The notes: generated from the sequence alone by a model not told the origin. DNA of 64,000 nt from Halobacteriovoraceae bacterium (GCA_002713145.1 PAVS01000001.1:373632-437631); one strand, 5' to 3'. Shown: positions 26,101 through 35,811, numbered from the stretch's first letter. Numbers and translations: made by a program.

Positions 26101-27453
26101 ATGAAAAGCAGAGTTTTAGTAATCGGAGCCGGACTTGCAGGAGTTGAAGCTTCAAACTTTTTAAGTCAACGTAATATTGAAGTTGTTCTTATTGAGTGTA
26201 AAAGAGTGAAACTCAACCCGGCTCAAAAGATAAATTCATTTGCCGAACTCGTTTGTACCAATTCTTTAAAGTCTAAGGACCCTAACTCTGCCCATGGGTT
26301 ACTTAAAACGGAAATGAAAACGCTAGGCTCATTAGTACTGGCAAAGGCACAAGAGTCTTCAGTGCCTGCAGGTGATGCCTTAGCGGTAGACAGAGATCAA
26401 TTTTCAAAGCTAATCACAGAGTCAATTGAAGACAATAATTTGATTTCAGTAATAAATGAGGAAGTATCAGATCCTTTGGCAATAGCTGAAAAGCATAGTT
26501 GTCAGCATATTATCATCGCAACTGGGCCGTTGACCACAGACTCATTATCAGCTTGGATTCAAGCTGAGGTTTCAGGAGAGGATTTTTATTTTTATGATGC
26601 CATCGCTCCTGTTGTTGATGCTGACTCCCTCGATCTGAGTAAGCTTTACTTCAAGGATAGGCATAAGCCAGTAACCGAGACAGCAGACTATTTAAATGCA
26701 CCTATGACAGAAGATGAATACTATAGGTTTGTAGAGGCACTAGTGGAAGCTGAAAAAGTTAAACCCAAAGACTTCGAAGAAGAGAAGTTTTTTGAAGCTT
26801 GTTTGCCCATTGATCTCATGGCGGAAAGAGGGAAAGATACTCCTAGGTTTTCTTGTATGAAGCCTATTGGGCTTGAACAAGATGAAGAAAACCCACCGTT
26901 TGCTGTGGTCCAGCTGAGAAAAGAAAACCTCTTAGGCTCAAGCTTTAATCTTGTTGGATTTCAGACGAGATTAAAATACCCCGAGCAATTGAGAGTTTTT
27001 AGGATGATACCAGGCTTTGAGAACGCCCAGTTTAATCATCTAGGGTCTGTTCATAGAAACTCTTTTTTGAATGCAAGAAAAGTCCTCAATTGGGATATGA
27101 GCACTCAAAAATTTCCTCAGATCCACTTTGCTGGACAAATTACGGGTGTAGAGGGTTACACTGAGAGTGCTGCGTCGGGATTGTATGTGGCTTATCAAGT
27201 CTATAAAAAGATATTGGATAAAACTTTCTCTCAATTTCCTGTGGAATCAGCTCTGGGGGCTTTAGTTAATTATATTATGACCAATAATAGACCAGCACCT
27301 TCTAATATTAATTTCGGACTTATTCCACCTGTAGCGCTGAGTAAAGAGCAAAGAAGAGATCGAAGAAATAGGAAAAAAGTGAAAAAACGCCTGGCTTCTG
27401 AGAGAGGCCAAAAAATCTTTCGAGAATTTATTCAAAATGAGGGAATAATTTGA
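26101..27453 (+). CDS. trmFO: TrmFO, folate/FAD-dependent tRNA U54 methyltransferase
   Basis: Uses methylene-tetrahydrofolate and FADH2 to make ribothymidine at tRNA position 54. At 450 residues it is full length. It has the N-terminal FAD loop VIGAGLAGVEAS, the motif around ELVCTNSLKS with Cys52, and a second conserved Cys234 in EACLPIDLMAERG. The C-terminal FAD-binding stretch is FAGQITGVEGYTESAASG. The final 30 residues are very basic (RRDRRNRKKVKKR), a probable tRNA-binding tail. The start is ATG 26101. The stop overlaps the TTG start of the next gene. Confidence 0.95.
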   Translation: MKSRVLVIGAGLAGVEASNFLSQRNIEVVLIECKRVKLNPAQKINSFAELVCTNSLKSKDPNSAHGLLKTEMKTLGSLVLAKAQESSVPAGDALAVDRDQFSKLITESIEDNNLISVINEEVSDPLAIAEKHSCQHIIIATGPLTTDSLSAWIQAEVSGEDFYFYDAIAPVVDADSLDLSKLYFKDRHKPVTETADYLNAPMTEDEYYRFVEALVEAEKVKPKDFEEEKFFEACLPIDLMAERGKDTPRFSCMKPIGLEQDEENPPFAVVQLRKENLLGSSFNLVGFQTRLKYPEQLRVFRMIPGFENAQFNHLGSVHRNSFLNARKVLNWDMSTQKFPQIHFAGQITGVEGYTESAASGLYVAYQVYKKILDKTFSQFPVESALGALVNYIMTNNRPAPSNINFGLIPPVALSKEQRRDRRNRKKVKKRLASERGQKIFREFIQNEGII

Positions 27454-28346
27454 TTGGATTTTTTTTCGTATTCACAGCTTGCTTACTTTGGGCCTTGGAT
27501 ACACTGATCCGATATCCTCTCGTTCAAGGACAAATAAGCGCTGTCAGTATTGTCTTCATTGAGCATTTATTATTAACGATCATATTCTCAGTGGTCTTTG
27601 CTCGCTCAGTTAAAAGACTGGTTTATATAAAAAAGAAAGATCTTATATCTTTTGTTATTGTAGGAGGAATTGGTTCAGCTCTTGCCACAGTGGCTTTCAC
27701 TAAAGCATTTTCTTACTTAAATCCGTCCCTCGTGATTTTACTGCAAAAATTTCAACCGGTGGTGGCCATCGTTCTTGCTAGACTTGTTTTAAGAGAGCGA
27801 GTCCAGTTGCCCTTCGCTTTTTGGGCAATGGTTTGCCTTTTTGGTGCCTTGTTAATTGGATATGAGGATATGATAGTCGTTTCTAATGCAGAGAATTTGA
27901 ACGATTTAGTCTATAGAAATGCTGGAATAGGTTATGCATTAGTCGCTTTTAGTGTCTTAGGTTGGGGAGCTGCGACGGTATTCGGTAAAAGACTCCTGGA
28001 GCAAGGTTATAAACATGAACAAGTATTGGCCGGTCGATTCTTTACAGGTCTCATATTTCTCACTCCATTTATGTTAACAGAGCAAAGTATTCTTAATTAT
28101 TCTATTGAAATTTTTGGAAAGATTTCATTGATGGTTTTTGTTTCAGGACTTTTAGCAATGTACTTGTATTACAATGGTCTAAAAAAGATGAGTGCTAGGG
28201 CCTGCTCCTTAACCGAACTTTTCTTTCCCTTTTTTGCTGTTATTGTGAATTGGATATATCTTGATGCTACATTAAGTGTTTATCAAATAGCAGGTGGTCT
28301 CATTTTAATTTTAGGCTCTGTTGTGATTCAAATGAAAAGGCTTTAA
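27450..28346 (+). CDS. EamA/DMT-family transporter
   Basis: A 298-residue inner-membrane protein with ten hydrophobic segments in two five-helix EamA halves (about 1-140 and 155-298). The internal repeat is typical: FQPVVAIVLARLVLRERV in the first half and LTELFFPFFAVIVNWIYLD in the second. Such carriers export or import small metabolites by ion coupling; the substrate cannot be told from sequence. TTG 27450 overlaps the trmFO stop (TTGA), with a GAGGGA ribosome-binding site inside the trmFO 3' end. The two genes form one transcript. It converges on nrnA 8 bp away. Confidence 0.9.
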   Translation: MIGFFFVFTACLLWALDTLIRYPLVQGQISAVSIVFIEHLLLTIIFSVVFARSVKRLVYIKKKDLISFVIVGGIGSALATVAFTKAFSYLNPSLVILLQKFQPVVAIVLARLVLRERVQLPFAFWAMVCLFGALLIGYEDMIVVSNAENLNDLVYRNAGIGYALVAFSVLGWGAATVFGKRLLEQGYKHEQVLAGRFFTGLIFLTPFMLTEQSILNYSIEIFGKISLMVFVSGLLAMYLYYNGLKKMSARACSLTELFFPFFAVIVNWIYLDATLSVYQIAGGLILILGSVVIQMKRL

Positions 28347-28354
28347 TTTATTTA

Positions 28355-29344
28355 TTAAGCTAAAATAGCTTCTATTTGTTGAATAACATCATCAATAATC
28401 TCGTATAAGCCTTTAGATTCAGATTTTTTGATAATAGTCGCTGCGGAATGTGCATGTCCGCCTCCACCTAGAGCGATAGCAATTCCTCCCACATCATAGC
28501 CTGCAGCAGACCTAAAACTGATTTTAACTTGGTCACCATCATCTCTAAACATGCAGGCAACTTTAATTTCATCTAGAATGAGAAGATTATTGATAAACCC
28601 ATGGGTATCTTCAATATCAATATCAAAATGATTAATCTCTTGATGCTTCAGTACTAGCCAAGCAATTTCCTCAGAAGCATTCGTTTTTGTTGTCGCGAGC
28701 ACTGAGCCCAAAAGATGCATATGTTCAACTTTTTTGGTTCCGTATATTCCGTTGTAAGCAGCTGGTGGGTTAATTCCTGTTTCCATAAACATAGCAATCA
28801 TTTTATGGGTCTGAGCCGTCACAGTAGGGTATCGAAAACTACTCGTATCAATTAGAACAGCAGTATAAAGGGGCAGAGCCATCTCTTTATTGAACTTTAG
28901 TCCCATTTTTAAAATTAAATTTCCAACCAATTGTCCTGTCGCAGCCGCCGTTGTATCAATACAATGATCTTCTTTGGTAGATTCTGCGCAAGGATGATGA
29001 TCAATATATAAAACAGGACAATTTATCTGATTATAATACTCGTTAAATAGGGGGCCTGTTCTTTTAATGGTATTTGTATCCACCACAATAATAAGGTCCG
29101 GTGCCTCAGAGAATTTGGATCCAATATTCTCAACATCTGTTATGACTTCTTGCGGGTCTAGATATTTATATCTATTAAGCAAAGGGACATCGTTGCAGCA
29201 AATGGCGTTTTTCCCTAGCTCTCGTAGAGCTAAGCATAGTGCAATTTCCGATCCTATTCCATCAGCATCAGGAAATGAGTGGGTGGTTAATACAATATTA
29301 GTCGCACCTTCTAGAGCAGAACGAAATTTATCAATAATTTCCAT
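28355..29344 (-). CDS. nrnA: DHH/DHHA1 phosphoesterase, NrnA-like
   Basis: A 329-residue manganese phosphoesterase of the RecJ-like superfamily. NrnA members degrade short RNA oligonucleotides and, in many bacteria, pAp or linear dinucleotides left from cyclic dinucleotides. The metal ligands are all present: His22, Asp26 and Asp28 (HSFPDADG), Asp89 (VVDTNT) and the DHH triplet 115-117. The DHHA1 substrate-binding domain ends in the Gly-rich GGGGHAHSAA. The start is ATG 29344; the Shine-Dalgarno sequence is weak. With the GGDEF gene nearby, a part in clearing dinucleotides is possible. Confidence 0.88.
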   Translation of the reverse strand: MEIIDKFRSALEGATNIVLTTHSFPDADGIGSEIALCLALRELGKNAICCNDVPLLNRYKYLDPQEVITDVENIGSKFSEAPDLIIVVDTNTIKRTGPLFNEYYNQINCPVLYIDHHPCAESTKEDHCIDTTAAATGQLVGNLILKMGLKFNKEMALPLYTAVLIDTSSFRYPTVTAQTHKMIAMFMETGINPPAAYNGIYGTKKVEHMHLLGSVLATTKTNASEEIAWLVLKHQEINHFDIDIEDTHGFINNLLILDEIKVACMFRDDGDQVKISFRSAAGYDVGGIAIALGGGGHAHSAATIIKKSESKGLYEIIDDVIQQIEAILA

Positions 29345-29426
29345 ATGATAAATATCGGTTAAGAATATCGAAAACTCAACCTCGAATGAAAATTCACATT
29401 TAAAGAATTACTAGGTATCCTTATAA

Positions 29427-30371
29427 GTGCTTATGAATGCGATAGAAGTTGATGGAATCACTAAGGTTATTGGTGAACGAAAAATTCTTAATCAAGTTAG
29501 TTTCAAAGTGCAGAAATCTCGCATTCACGGATTCCTGGGACCTAATGGTGCAGGGAAAACCACAACGATGAGAATTCTTTGTGGACTTTTAAGACCCACT
29601 GAGGGAGAAGTTTATTTTAATAATACACCCTTAAGTAAGTTCGACAGTAAGCTTTATCACAAGATAGGCTTTTTAATTGAAGAGCCACCGCTATATGGCG
29701 ATATGCGAGTCGTTGATTATTTAAAATACGTAGCGAGGCTTCGCAGGGTTTCAGACAAAGACCTAGCATCACATTTAGACTATTGTATAAAAGCTCTCGA
29801 CCTAGCTGAAGTAAAGCAGAGATCAATCGAAAATTTGTCTCGAGGATTCAAACAGCGGGTTGGAATTGCTCAGGCCATTATTCATATGCCTGAGATTGTG
29901 TTTTTAGATGAGCCTAGTTTAGGTTTGGACCCACGATCTATTTCTGAAATCAGACAATTGATTTCAAATTTGAGGGAGAATCATACTGTCATTTTATCTA
30001 GTCATCTTTTGCATGAGATGAGTCTTGTTTGTGACGATATTTCAATAATCTCTAGAGGAAGAATTCTTGAAAGCGGTGCCTTGGATAATCTAAGATCGTC
30101 GCTGGAAGCAGCCAGCAGTTTTATTGTTTCAGCTTTACGTGAAAATACTGAATTCGAACGAGCACTTAAAGAAGATCCTAATATTTCAAAGTTTTCCAGA
30201 ATGGAGCATCAAAATCATATAGATTACCATATAACTCCCACTGTTAACGATGAGTATCGCCCTGCTATTGTCAAAAAAGCGGTAGAGTGTGATCTTGAAA
30301 TCTTGGGACTTGAAAGGAAATCTTTTAGCTTAGAAGACTATTTCTTAAAAGTGACGGAGAACCATGATTAG
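29427..30371 (+). CDS. ABC transporter ATPase, GldA-like
   Basis: A 314-residue ATP-binding subunit. Walker A is GPNGAGKTTT, the signature LSRGFKQRVG, Walker B IVFLDEPSLGLDP, and the switch His is in ILSSHLLHEM. The C-terminal 80 residues are the extension common in ABC-2 exporters. It overlaps the permease gene by 8 bp and heads a run of five genes with a GldF-like permease and a GldG-like protein, the set first known from gliding Bacteroidetes and widespread elsewhere. GTG 29427 or ATG 29433 (MNAIEVDG) may start it; neither has a strong ribosome-binding site. Confidence 0.92.
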   Translation: MLMNAIEVDGITKVIGERKILNQVSFKVQKSRIHGFLGPNGAGKTTTMRILCGLLRPTEGEVYFNNTPLSKFDSKLYHKIGFLIEEPPLYGDMRVVDYLKYVARLRRVSDKDLASHLDYCIKALDLAEVKQRSIENLSRGFKQRVGIAQAIIHMPEIVFLDEPSLGLDPRSISEIRQLISNLRENHTVILSSHLLHEMSLVCDDISIISRGRILESGALDNLRSSLEAASSFIVSALRENTEFERALKEDPNISKFSRMEHQNHIDYHITPTVNDEYRPAIVKKAVECDLEILGLERKSFSLEDYFLKVTENHD

Positions 30372-31119
30372 TTTAATCTGCGCTAAAGAATTAAAGTCAT
30401 TTTTTAAGTCTCCTATAGCATACGTGATTCTCGGGCTTTTTAGCTTGTTAGTGGGTTGGATGTTCTTTAGTCAGCTCAGTTATTTTTTAGAGAATATTCA
30501 AAAATTACCTGTTCATATGCGACATGAATATGACTTCTCTAACGAAGTTATTATAAAGGTTTTTGGAAATGTGAATTTCATTTTCATTTTCATGGTTCCT
30601 ATTTTGACCATGCGTACTTTTGCTGAAGAGTTCAGAGAGCAAACGATCGATTTATATTTTGGATCAGTTGTTTCTGATTTTGAGTTTATCTTAGGAAAAT
30701 TCTTTGCCGTGATCATTCAGGGCTTTGCTTTAATAGCGACAACTCTAATTTTTCCTCTGCTTTTGGCCAATATTAATCTATCTGATATGACTTTTTTAAT
30801 TACAGGCTACCTGGGAATCTTTTTTAATTTTATATTCTTTGCCACTATAGGTTTAGTGGCTTCAAGCCTTGTAAAAAATCAAATTATTGCTGCAATGGTA
30901 GCTTTCGTGGGTATTCTTGCAGCTTGGATGCTCGCTGTTATGAGCCAATTGACTTCTAATTATTTGCTGGCTGAGCTTTTGAGGTTTCTTTCGGTAAATC
31001 ATCACTTTGAAAATATGGTTAAGGGATATGTCTCTTTTTCTGACTTTAGTTTCTACTTATGCTTTTTTATGTTCGGCATTCTTCTGATTAAAAAAAGATT
31101 GGAGGTTAGGAAATGGTAA
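30364..31119 (+). CDS. ABC-2 permease, GldF-like
   Basis: A 251-residue inner-membrane protein with six membrane segments. The start (ICAKELKSFFKSPIAYVILG) and the cytoplasmic loop TMRTFAEEFREQTIDLYF are characteristic of GldF/NosY-type ABC-2 permeases. It overlaps both neighbours, the ATPase gene by 8 bp and the GldG-like gene by 7 bp, so the complex is made in a coupled way. What it moves is unknown. Confidence 0.9.
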   Translation: MISLICAKELKSFFKSPIAYVILGLFSLLVGWMFFSQLSYFLENIQKLPVHMRHEYDFSNEVIIKVFGNVNFIFIFMVPILTMRTFAEEFREQTIDLYFGSVVSDFEFILGKFFAVIIQGFALIATTLIFPLLLANINLSDMTFLITGYLGIFFNFIFFATIGLVASSLVKNQIIAAMVAFVGILAAWMLAVMSQLTSNYLLAELLRFLSVNHHFENMVKGYVSFSDFSFYLCFFMFGILLIKKRLEVRKW

Positions 31120-32639
31120 AGCAATGGAGCGCTATCCTAAGTATATTTGCCGGAATCAGCTTCATCATGATTGCGTCTATTATGCTAATTGTTGCTCCTG
31201 AGTATCTGCAGTTTATCTATGGCGTTTTCGGTGTAGGAATTTTAAGCTTGTTAATTTTTATTATCATCTTACGTCGAGAAATGAAGTCTTTTATTCAGTC
31301 AAATTTTTTCAAACAGCTCGTGAATAGTTTTCTTACTATTTTCTTAGTGGGATGTATCTTTTCACTGCTAAATTTCATTGTTTATAAAAAAGATTATACC
31401 TTAGATTTTACAAAAAATAAGATTCATACCCTCTCACAACAGTCACTTGAGGCATTGAAACTGATTGAGCCTGGCGAGAAGATAATTTTTAGGCTTTTTT
31501 CAAAACGAGATGAATGGGGCCGGTATCGAGAGCTACTTAAGCTGTATAAAGCTCGAAAGAGAGATGAAATAGATCTTCGCTTTGTCGATGTTGAAACAGA
31601 ACCAGCATTAACAGAGTTATATAAAATAAAGGAAAGTGGAACTCTTGTTGTAGAATACAAAAAGACAAAGTTCTCTACTTTCGCAAAAGACGAGCTTGCA
31701 GTAACAAATATATTGCTCAAAATTCTAAATCCTAAAAAAACGACTCTTTATTATACTGTTGGTCACAATGAAATTTCATTTATGGATAAAAATCTATTAG
31801 GGGCTAATTACCTACGGGAAAAAATACTTAGTTCTAACTATCTTCTTAAGCCTCTTGAATTACAAAATGGAGTTCCTAAAGACTGTAATGGAATTATTAT
31901 CATGAACCCTCAGATAGAGTTTTTAGAGCAAGAAATAAAAAATCTTAAAAGCTACCTAGCAAAGGGAGGAGCATTAGTATTTCTCATTTCACCCCAGTTT
32001 AACGGTCTTTTGATTGATAATTTTTTAACATTCATAAGAGAGTTAGGTGTGACATTTAATAATGCACTCATATTGGATCGCTTAGCGAGTAAGCAGGGCT
32101 CGCAACCCTCAATCCCTGTGGTGCAATCCTATAATTTAGAGCACCCTGTAACTAAGAAAATGGAGAATCGAACTCTTTTCCCTGTGAGTGGCTTTTTTAG
32201 TTTTAATGAGAACAAAAAGTTTTCATGGGATATCTTGATTAAGTCCACTCCCTTTCCTGCCAGTTGGGGAGAAGTCAATTTTGATGAAGTCAAAGAGGGG
32301 AAGGCTAATTTTAACGAACAAACGGATTATAAAGGTCCGCTCAATATAATGGTCGCAGGTGCGAATGAAGATTCACGTGTCATTGGGATTAGTTCTAGCC
32401 AATTTATTGCTAATCAGTTTCAGGGTCAGACCCCAAATTTCAACCTCTTTCTAAATGCGCTTAATTGGGTGGTCAAAGATGAAGCTTTAATCAGTCTTGA
32501 TCGCCCAAAATTATCAGGCGAAATAGTCTATATATCAGACATTCAGGCTTCCTTGGTTTTTTATTTTTCGGTTTTATTCTTTCCTTTCGTGTTTTTTATC
32601 GCGGGAATTTTTGTCTATCGTCGTAAATTGAGATTGTGA
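31113..32639 (+). CDS. GldG-like auxiliary protein of the ABC exporter
   Basis: A 508-residue protein with N-terminal membrane segments (about 10-95), a large extracytoplasmic domain and a final membrane anchor (about 478-500). The middle part has the GldG/ABC_transp_aux pattern: TLDFTKNKIHTLSQQSLEAL, then LLKLYKARKRDEIDLRFVD and later a Rossmann-like VPKDCNGIIIMNPQIEF. It lies between the GldF-like permease and a DUF4340-like gene with overlaps at both ends. It is probably the periplasmic arm of the transporter; its mechanism is unknown. Confidence 0.88.
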   Translation: MVKQWSAILSIFAGISFIMIASIMLIVAPEYLQFIYGVFGVGILSLLIFIIILRREMKSFIQSNFFKQLVNSFLTIFLVGCIFSLLNFIVYKKDYTLDFTKNKIHTLSQQSLEALKLIEPGEKIIFRLFSKRDEWGRYRELLKLYKARKRDEIDLRFVDVETEPALTELYKIKESGTLVVEYKKTKFSTFAKDELAVTNILLKILNPKKTTLYYTVGHNEISFMDKNLLGANYLREKILSSNYLLKPLELQNGVPKDCNGIIIMNPQIEFLEQEIKNLKSYLAKGGALVFLISPQFNGLLIDNFLTFIRELGVTFNNALILDRLASKQGSQPSIPVVQSYNLEHPVTKKMENRTLFPVSGFFSFNENKKFSWDILIKSTPFPASWGEVNFDEVKEGKANFNEQTDYKGPLNIMVAGANEDSRVIGISSSQFIANQFQGQTPNFNLFLNALNWVVKDEALISLDRPKLSGEIVYISDIQASLVFYFSVLFFPFVFFIAGIFVYRRKLRL

Positions 32640-33988
32640 TGAAGACGAATATAGCTCTTTTTTTTATTCTTGGAATGATGCTGGTAGGAGTTTATCTAGA
32701 TCAGGAAGTTTATGAAAAGGAAGAAGCTAGAGCTGAGTTGGTTGAAAAATCACTTTTTCGCCAGACCGATTTCAAATATTTCGAATTCTCCAATGGAAGT
32801 TTAATAAAGCGTGAAGGAACCTGGGGGCACTCAGAAATAGGATGGTCGCTTAATTCATTAAAAGTAAATGAATTTATAAAGATTCTCCATTCTTTGCAGA
32901 TCAAAAAAAAGCTAATGGAGTTCAATTTAGAGGATTTCTTTAAAAAGCGAAAACATATTTTTAAAGTGAGGGATCAAAAGTCAGAGCACGAAATTTGGTT
33001 TGGAGATTCGATCGAAGCCACGGGGCGGTTTTATGTTTATCATGTAGGTCTAAAAGAGCTCTACATTTGTGAAGACACCAGTCATTATAAGATTCCTTAT
33101 TCATCGGCTCGAGATTATGGCCTAAAAAAATACCTTAGACTTATTCAATTGTTGGAGCGTGGGGTAGATCTATTCTGGGAGTCAGATTTTATTGAAGGAC
33201 TAAAAATGACAGAATTGAATAGATTAAATATTGATTCCGTTCGAAATAGGGTTCTCGAAATTGACTTAGTGAGTGGGAAAACAATACCTCAGGCTCCAAC
33301 TCCGCTTGAGTATCGTGATTTAAGAAAAACTGTTTTAGATTATTTTCAAAAAATTCAGGTTCTTAGAGTGATAGCTTCTGGCCAAAATTATTTATCTGAT
33401 CAAAGAAGCGTCTTAAAAATCGAAGGCAATCAGAATTTCAGTTTAAGATATTTTAGTGGTTTAAATGAAAAATTTGGGAAATACATTCGCATTGAAGGAC
33501 TAGACTATATTTTTGAAGTTGAAATGGAGCCTAGAAATATCTTCTTTTTGAGTGGTAATGATTTTTGGCTTAAAAATTTTCACTACTCACAGAGCTTATC
33601 AAACTTATCTACACTGGAATTCTCGTTAGCATTTGGTGATGAGAATTGGAAAGATTTCAGTATTTTTGATCTTGAAAATTTTAAAGTTAAGAGTCTTTCG
33701 AACAAGGTTTCATTTTCTCAAGTTCATATTAATGTATTGTTTAATCTCCTTCTAAATCTGGTTGATTTTAAAGAAGCTGTTTATGTAGAGAAGGTTGGAG
33801 TCAATCAAATTCCACAAAACGATGTTTTAAGCGTAAAGCTTTTGGGTAAGGTGATGAAAGTATGGGTGGAGGAGGATTTTATAAAAGTCATCGATACGGA
33901 GTATAATCTACTCTATCATTTTCCCGACGTTGGTGATCAGATAAAGCCTGGCTTCTTTCGTTCCGCCTTTACAGTCGAAACTAACTAA
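32636..33988 (+). CDS. DUF4340-like membrane-anchored protein
   Basis: A 450-residue protein with one N-terminal membrane segment (about 5-20) and a long extracytoplasmic beta-rich body. Position after GldF and GldG homologues and the repeated pattern of short beta domains (FRQTDFKYFEFSNGSLIKRE, then WGHSEIGWSLNS) fit the DUF4340 family that accompanies these exporters. I judge the family by context more than by motifs. The start is GTG 32636 or, more likely, ATG 32639, which overlaps the previous stop as TGATG. Fourth gene of the Gld-like unit. Confidence 0.7.
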   Translation: MMKTNIALFFILGMMLVGVYLDQEVYEKEEARAELVEKSLFRQTDFKYFEFSNGSLIKREGTWGHSEIGWSLNSLKVNEFIKILHSLQIKKKLMEFNLEDFFKKRKHIFKVRDQKSEHEIWFGDSIEATGRFYVYHVGLKELYICEDTSHYKIPYSSARDYGLKKYLRLIQLLERGVDLFWESDFIEGLKMTELNRLNIDSVRNRVLEIDLVSGKTIPQAPTPLEYRDLRKTVLDYFQKIQVLRVIASGQNYLSDQRSVLKIEGNQNFSLRYFSGLNEKFGKYIRIEGLDYIFEVEMEPRNIFFLSGNDFWLKNFHYSQSLSNLSTLEFSLAFGDENWKDFSIFDLENFKVKSLSNKVSFSQVHINVLFNLLLNLVDFKEAVYVEKVGVNQIPQNDVLSVKLLGKVMKVWVEEDFIKVIDTEYNLLYHFPDVGDQIKPGFFRSAFTVETN

Positions 33989-34003
33989 AAGAGAATATTA
34001 AAG

Positions 34004-34630
34004 ATGCATATTACTGAAGTTTTCACCACCTATATTCATTATTTGATTCATCCATTCAAAACTCATGAACAATTCCTGCATCCTGATAGATTTGAAACTC
34101 CACTGAGCGAATATAGTTCTTATCAAAGTCTAGGTATTTCTTGGGTCTTTGCTGTCATTAATGGTCTGGGTAGAATTGTGATTCTAAATTTTGTTCTGGT
34201 CATGTTGGTCAGTCTGATTCGAGATACAGAACTTAATACCATTATCAATATAGGTGAAATTTCGAGTTTATATTTGATTATTTTATCCACTGCTTTGGAT
34301 GTTATTTTTTTTCCTCTCTTTGGCTTTTTTATCATTCAATTTTGGGACATTATAATTAGGGCAGTCGCATATTTACTTGAAACTCCCGGAAACCTTGCAG
34401 TAAAAGCGGATCGAATTATATCTGTCTATCTTAGTGCAAATATTTTTAGGATTGTGCCTATATTAGGCGGTCCAATAAAGTCATTGGCAGGAATGGTTTT
34501 ACTTTATGCAGGTTTAAGAAAACAGTTGAATGCCTCGCCGCTTTTATCTGTTTGCGTGATATTAACACCAATCCTATCAATGATGGTGGTTTTTTCAATT
34601 ATAATGCTCTTAGTTCTTTTAAGCTTTTAG
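34004..34630 (+). CDS. Yip1-like multi-pass membrane protein
   Basis: A 208-residue protein with about five membrane segments after a 45-residue amphipathic start (YIHYLIHPFKTHEQFL). The layout and the loop before the last helices resemble the Yip1 domain family of bacterial membrane proteins; function is unknown. It is 15 bp after the DUF4340-like gene with a GAGAAT-type ribosome-binding site, so it closes the Gld-like operon. Its 3' end overlaps the stop of the convergent haemoglobin gene by 4 bp. Confidence 0.7.
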   Translation: MHITEVFTTYIHYLIHPFKTHEQFLHPDRFETPLSEYSSYQSLGISWVFAVINGLGRIVILNFVLVMLVSLIRDTELNTIINIGEISSLYLIILSTALDVIFFPLFGFFIIQFWDIIIRAVAYLLETPGNLAVKADRIISVYLSANIFRIVPILGGPIKSLAGMVLLYAGLRKQLNASPLLSVCVILTPILSMMVVFSIIMLLVLLSF

Positions 34631-35043
34631 TTATTTTGAATTCTCATTGCTAGAGCTTCGAAAGAGCGAAACAATTTAATTTTCTCTTTTCTTGTAAGTT
34701 TGGTTTTTTTCAAGGACAGGTTCATACAATAAAGCCACTGTTCCTTGGCAGCTTGATCGATTTTTATATGTAAGTGTCGAGCACGCATTCTAGGTGGGCC
34801 ATATTTCTCAACAAAGAGATTGGGGCCACCAAGCCAGCCTATAAGAAAGAATTTAAGCTTCTCCTTGGAAGCTTGAATGACCTTTCCGTCATCTGTTTGA
34901 TGAAGACTTAAGCAATGCTTAGCCTTTGGATCTGTTTCCATGGTTCGATAAAAACTTTCAACGAGCTCTTCAATCGCTGGTCTGCCAAGTATCTCAAAAA
35001 GACTTGTTTGTTCACTGCGATCTTTAAAAAAATAATTAAACAT
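34627..35043 (-). CDS. Group II truncated haemoglobin
   Basis: A 138-residue 2-on-2 globin. Tyr32 (FYRTM) fits helix B position 10. The GWLGGP segment, the GPPRMRARH motif with the proximal haem ligand His90 and WLYCM with Trp103 at G8 are all diagnostic of group II. These proteins bind O2 or detoxify NO and peroxide. It is monocistronic, divergent from tdk and convergent with the Gld-like operon. A regulator of the NO or oxygen response is not visible nearby. Confidence 0.92.
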   Translation of the reverse strand: MFNYFFKDRSEQTSLFEILGRPAIEELVESFYRTMETDPKAKHCLSLHQTDDGKVIQASKEKLKFFLIGWLGGPNLFVEKYGPPRMRARHLHIKIDQAAKEQWLYCMNLSLKKTKLTRKEKIKLFRSFEALAMRIQNN

Positions 35044-35190
35044 ATCGTATTTTGTTGCTTCGCATTTTTGGCAGCTTAGAAACCTTTGGCCAATTTATCC
35101 TTACAATGAATTGTCAGATATAAGTCCGATTACTATAGTCATGAATATCCAATAAGACAAAACGCTATAAGCTAGCAAAGAGAGATAAAG

Positions 35191-35811
35191 ATGAGTATTA
35201 GCCCTCAAAGTTTCAATCACGGTGCGATCGAAGTGATTTGCGGACCGATGTTTTCTGGCAAAACAGAGGAACTCATCAGAAGAGTAAAAAGGGCACAAAT
35301 CGCGAAGCAAAGAGTTCAAATCTTCAAGCCTGCTATAGACGTAAGATATGATAAGACTAAAGTTGTGAGTCATAGTTCACAAGCGATACATAGTGAACCG
35401 GTAGAAAAAGCGACGGATATACTACTAAAACTCAAGGACACAACCCGAATTGTGGCAATTGATGAGGTACAATTTTTTGATATGGAAATTATTAAAGTTG
35501 TCACCAAGCTTGCCAATCGTGGTTATAGAGTTATTTGTGCCGGTTTAGATCTAGATTATCGCGCGATTCCTTTTGGACCTATGCCACAACTATTAGCAGC
35601 AGCTGACAATGTGCAAAAGATCCAGGCGATCTGCACTGTGTGTGGAGCACCTGCTACTCGCAGCCAAAGACTCTCAGATTGCTCAGATACGGTTCTTTTG
35701 GGGGAGAAGGACTCTTATGATGCCCGCTGTAGAGCTCATTATTTCTATGAGCCTGAAGATGAGCAAATGAGACTTCCTGTCGCCGAAGAAATCGAGCATC
35801 TCGCCAATTAA
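35191..35811 (+). CDS. tdk: Thymidine kinase
   Basis: Type II thymidine kinase of 206 residues, salvaging thymidine to dTMP with ATP. P-loop GPMFSGKT is at 18-25 and the catalytic Glu92 is in AIDEVQFFD. The zinc ribbon is CTVCG then a second pair in DARCRAH, and the lasso part matches the family. The start is ATG 35191 after AGAGAG. The next gene is hpt, so nucleoside and base salvage genes are side by side. That suits a bacterium that takes up nucleic acid parts from its surroundings or prey. Confidence 0.96.
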   Translation: MSISPQSFNHGAIEVICGPMFSGKTEELIRRVKRAQIAKQRVQIFKPAIDVRYDKTKVVSHSSQAIHSEPVEKATDILLKLKDTTRIVAIDEVQFFDMEIIKVVTKLANRGYRVICAGLDLDYRAIPFGPMPQLLAAADNVQKIQAICTVCGAPATRSQRLSDCSDTVLLGEKDSYDARCRAHYFYEPEDEQMRLPVAEEIEHLAN

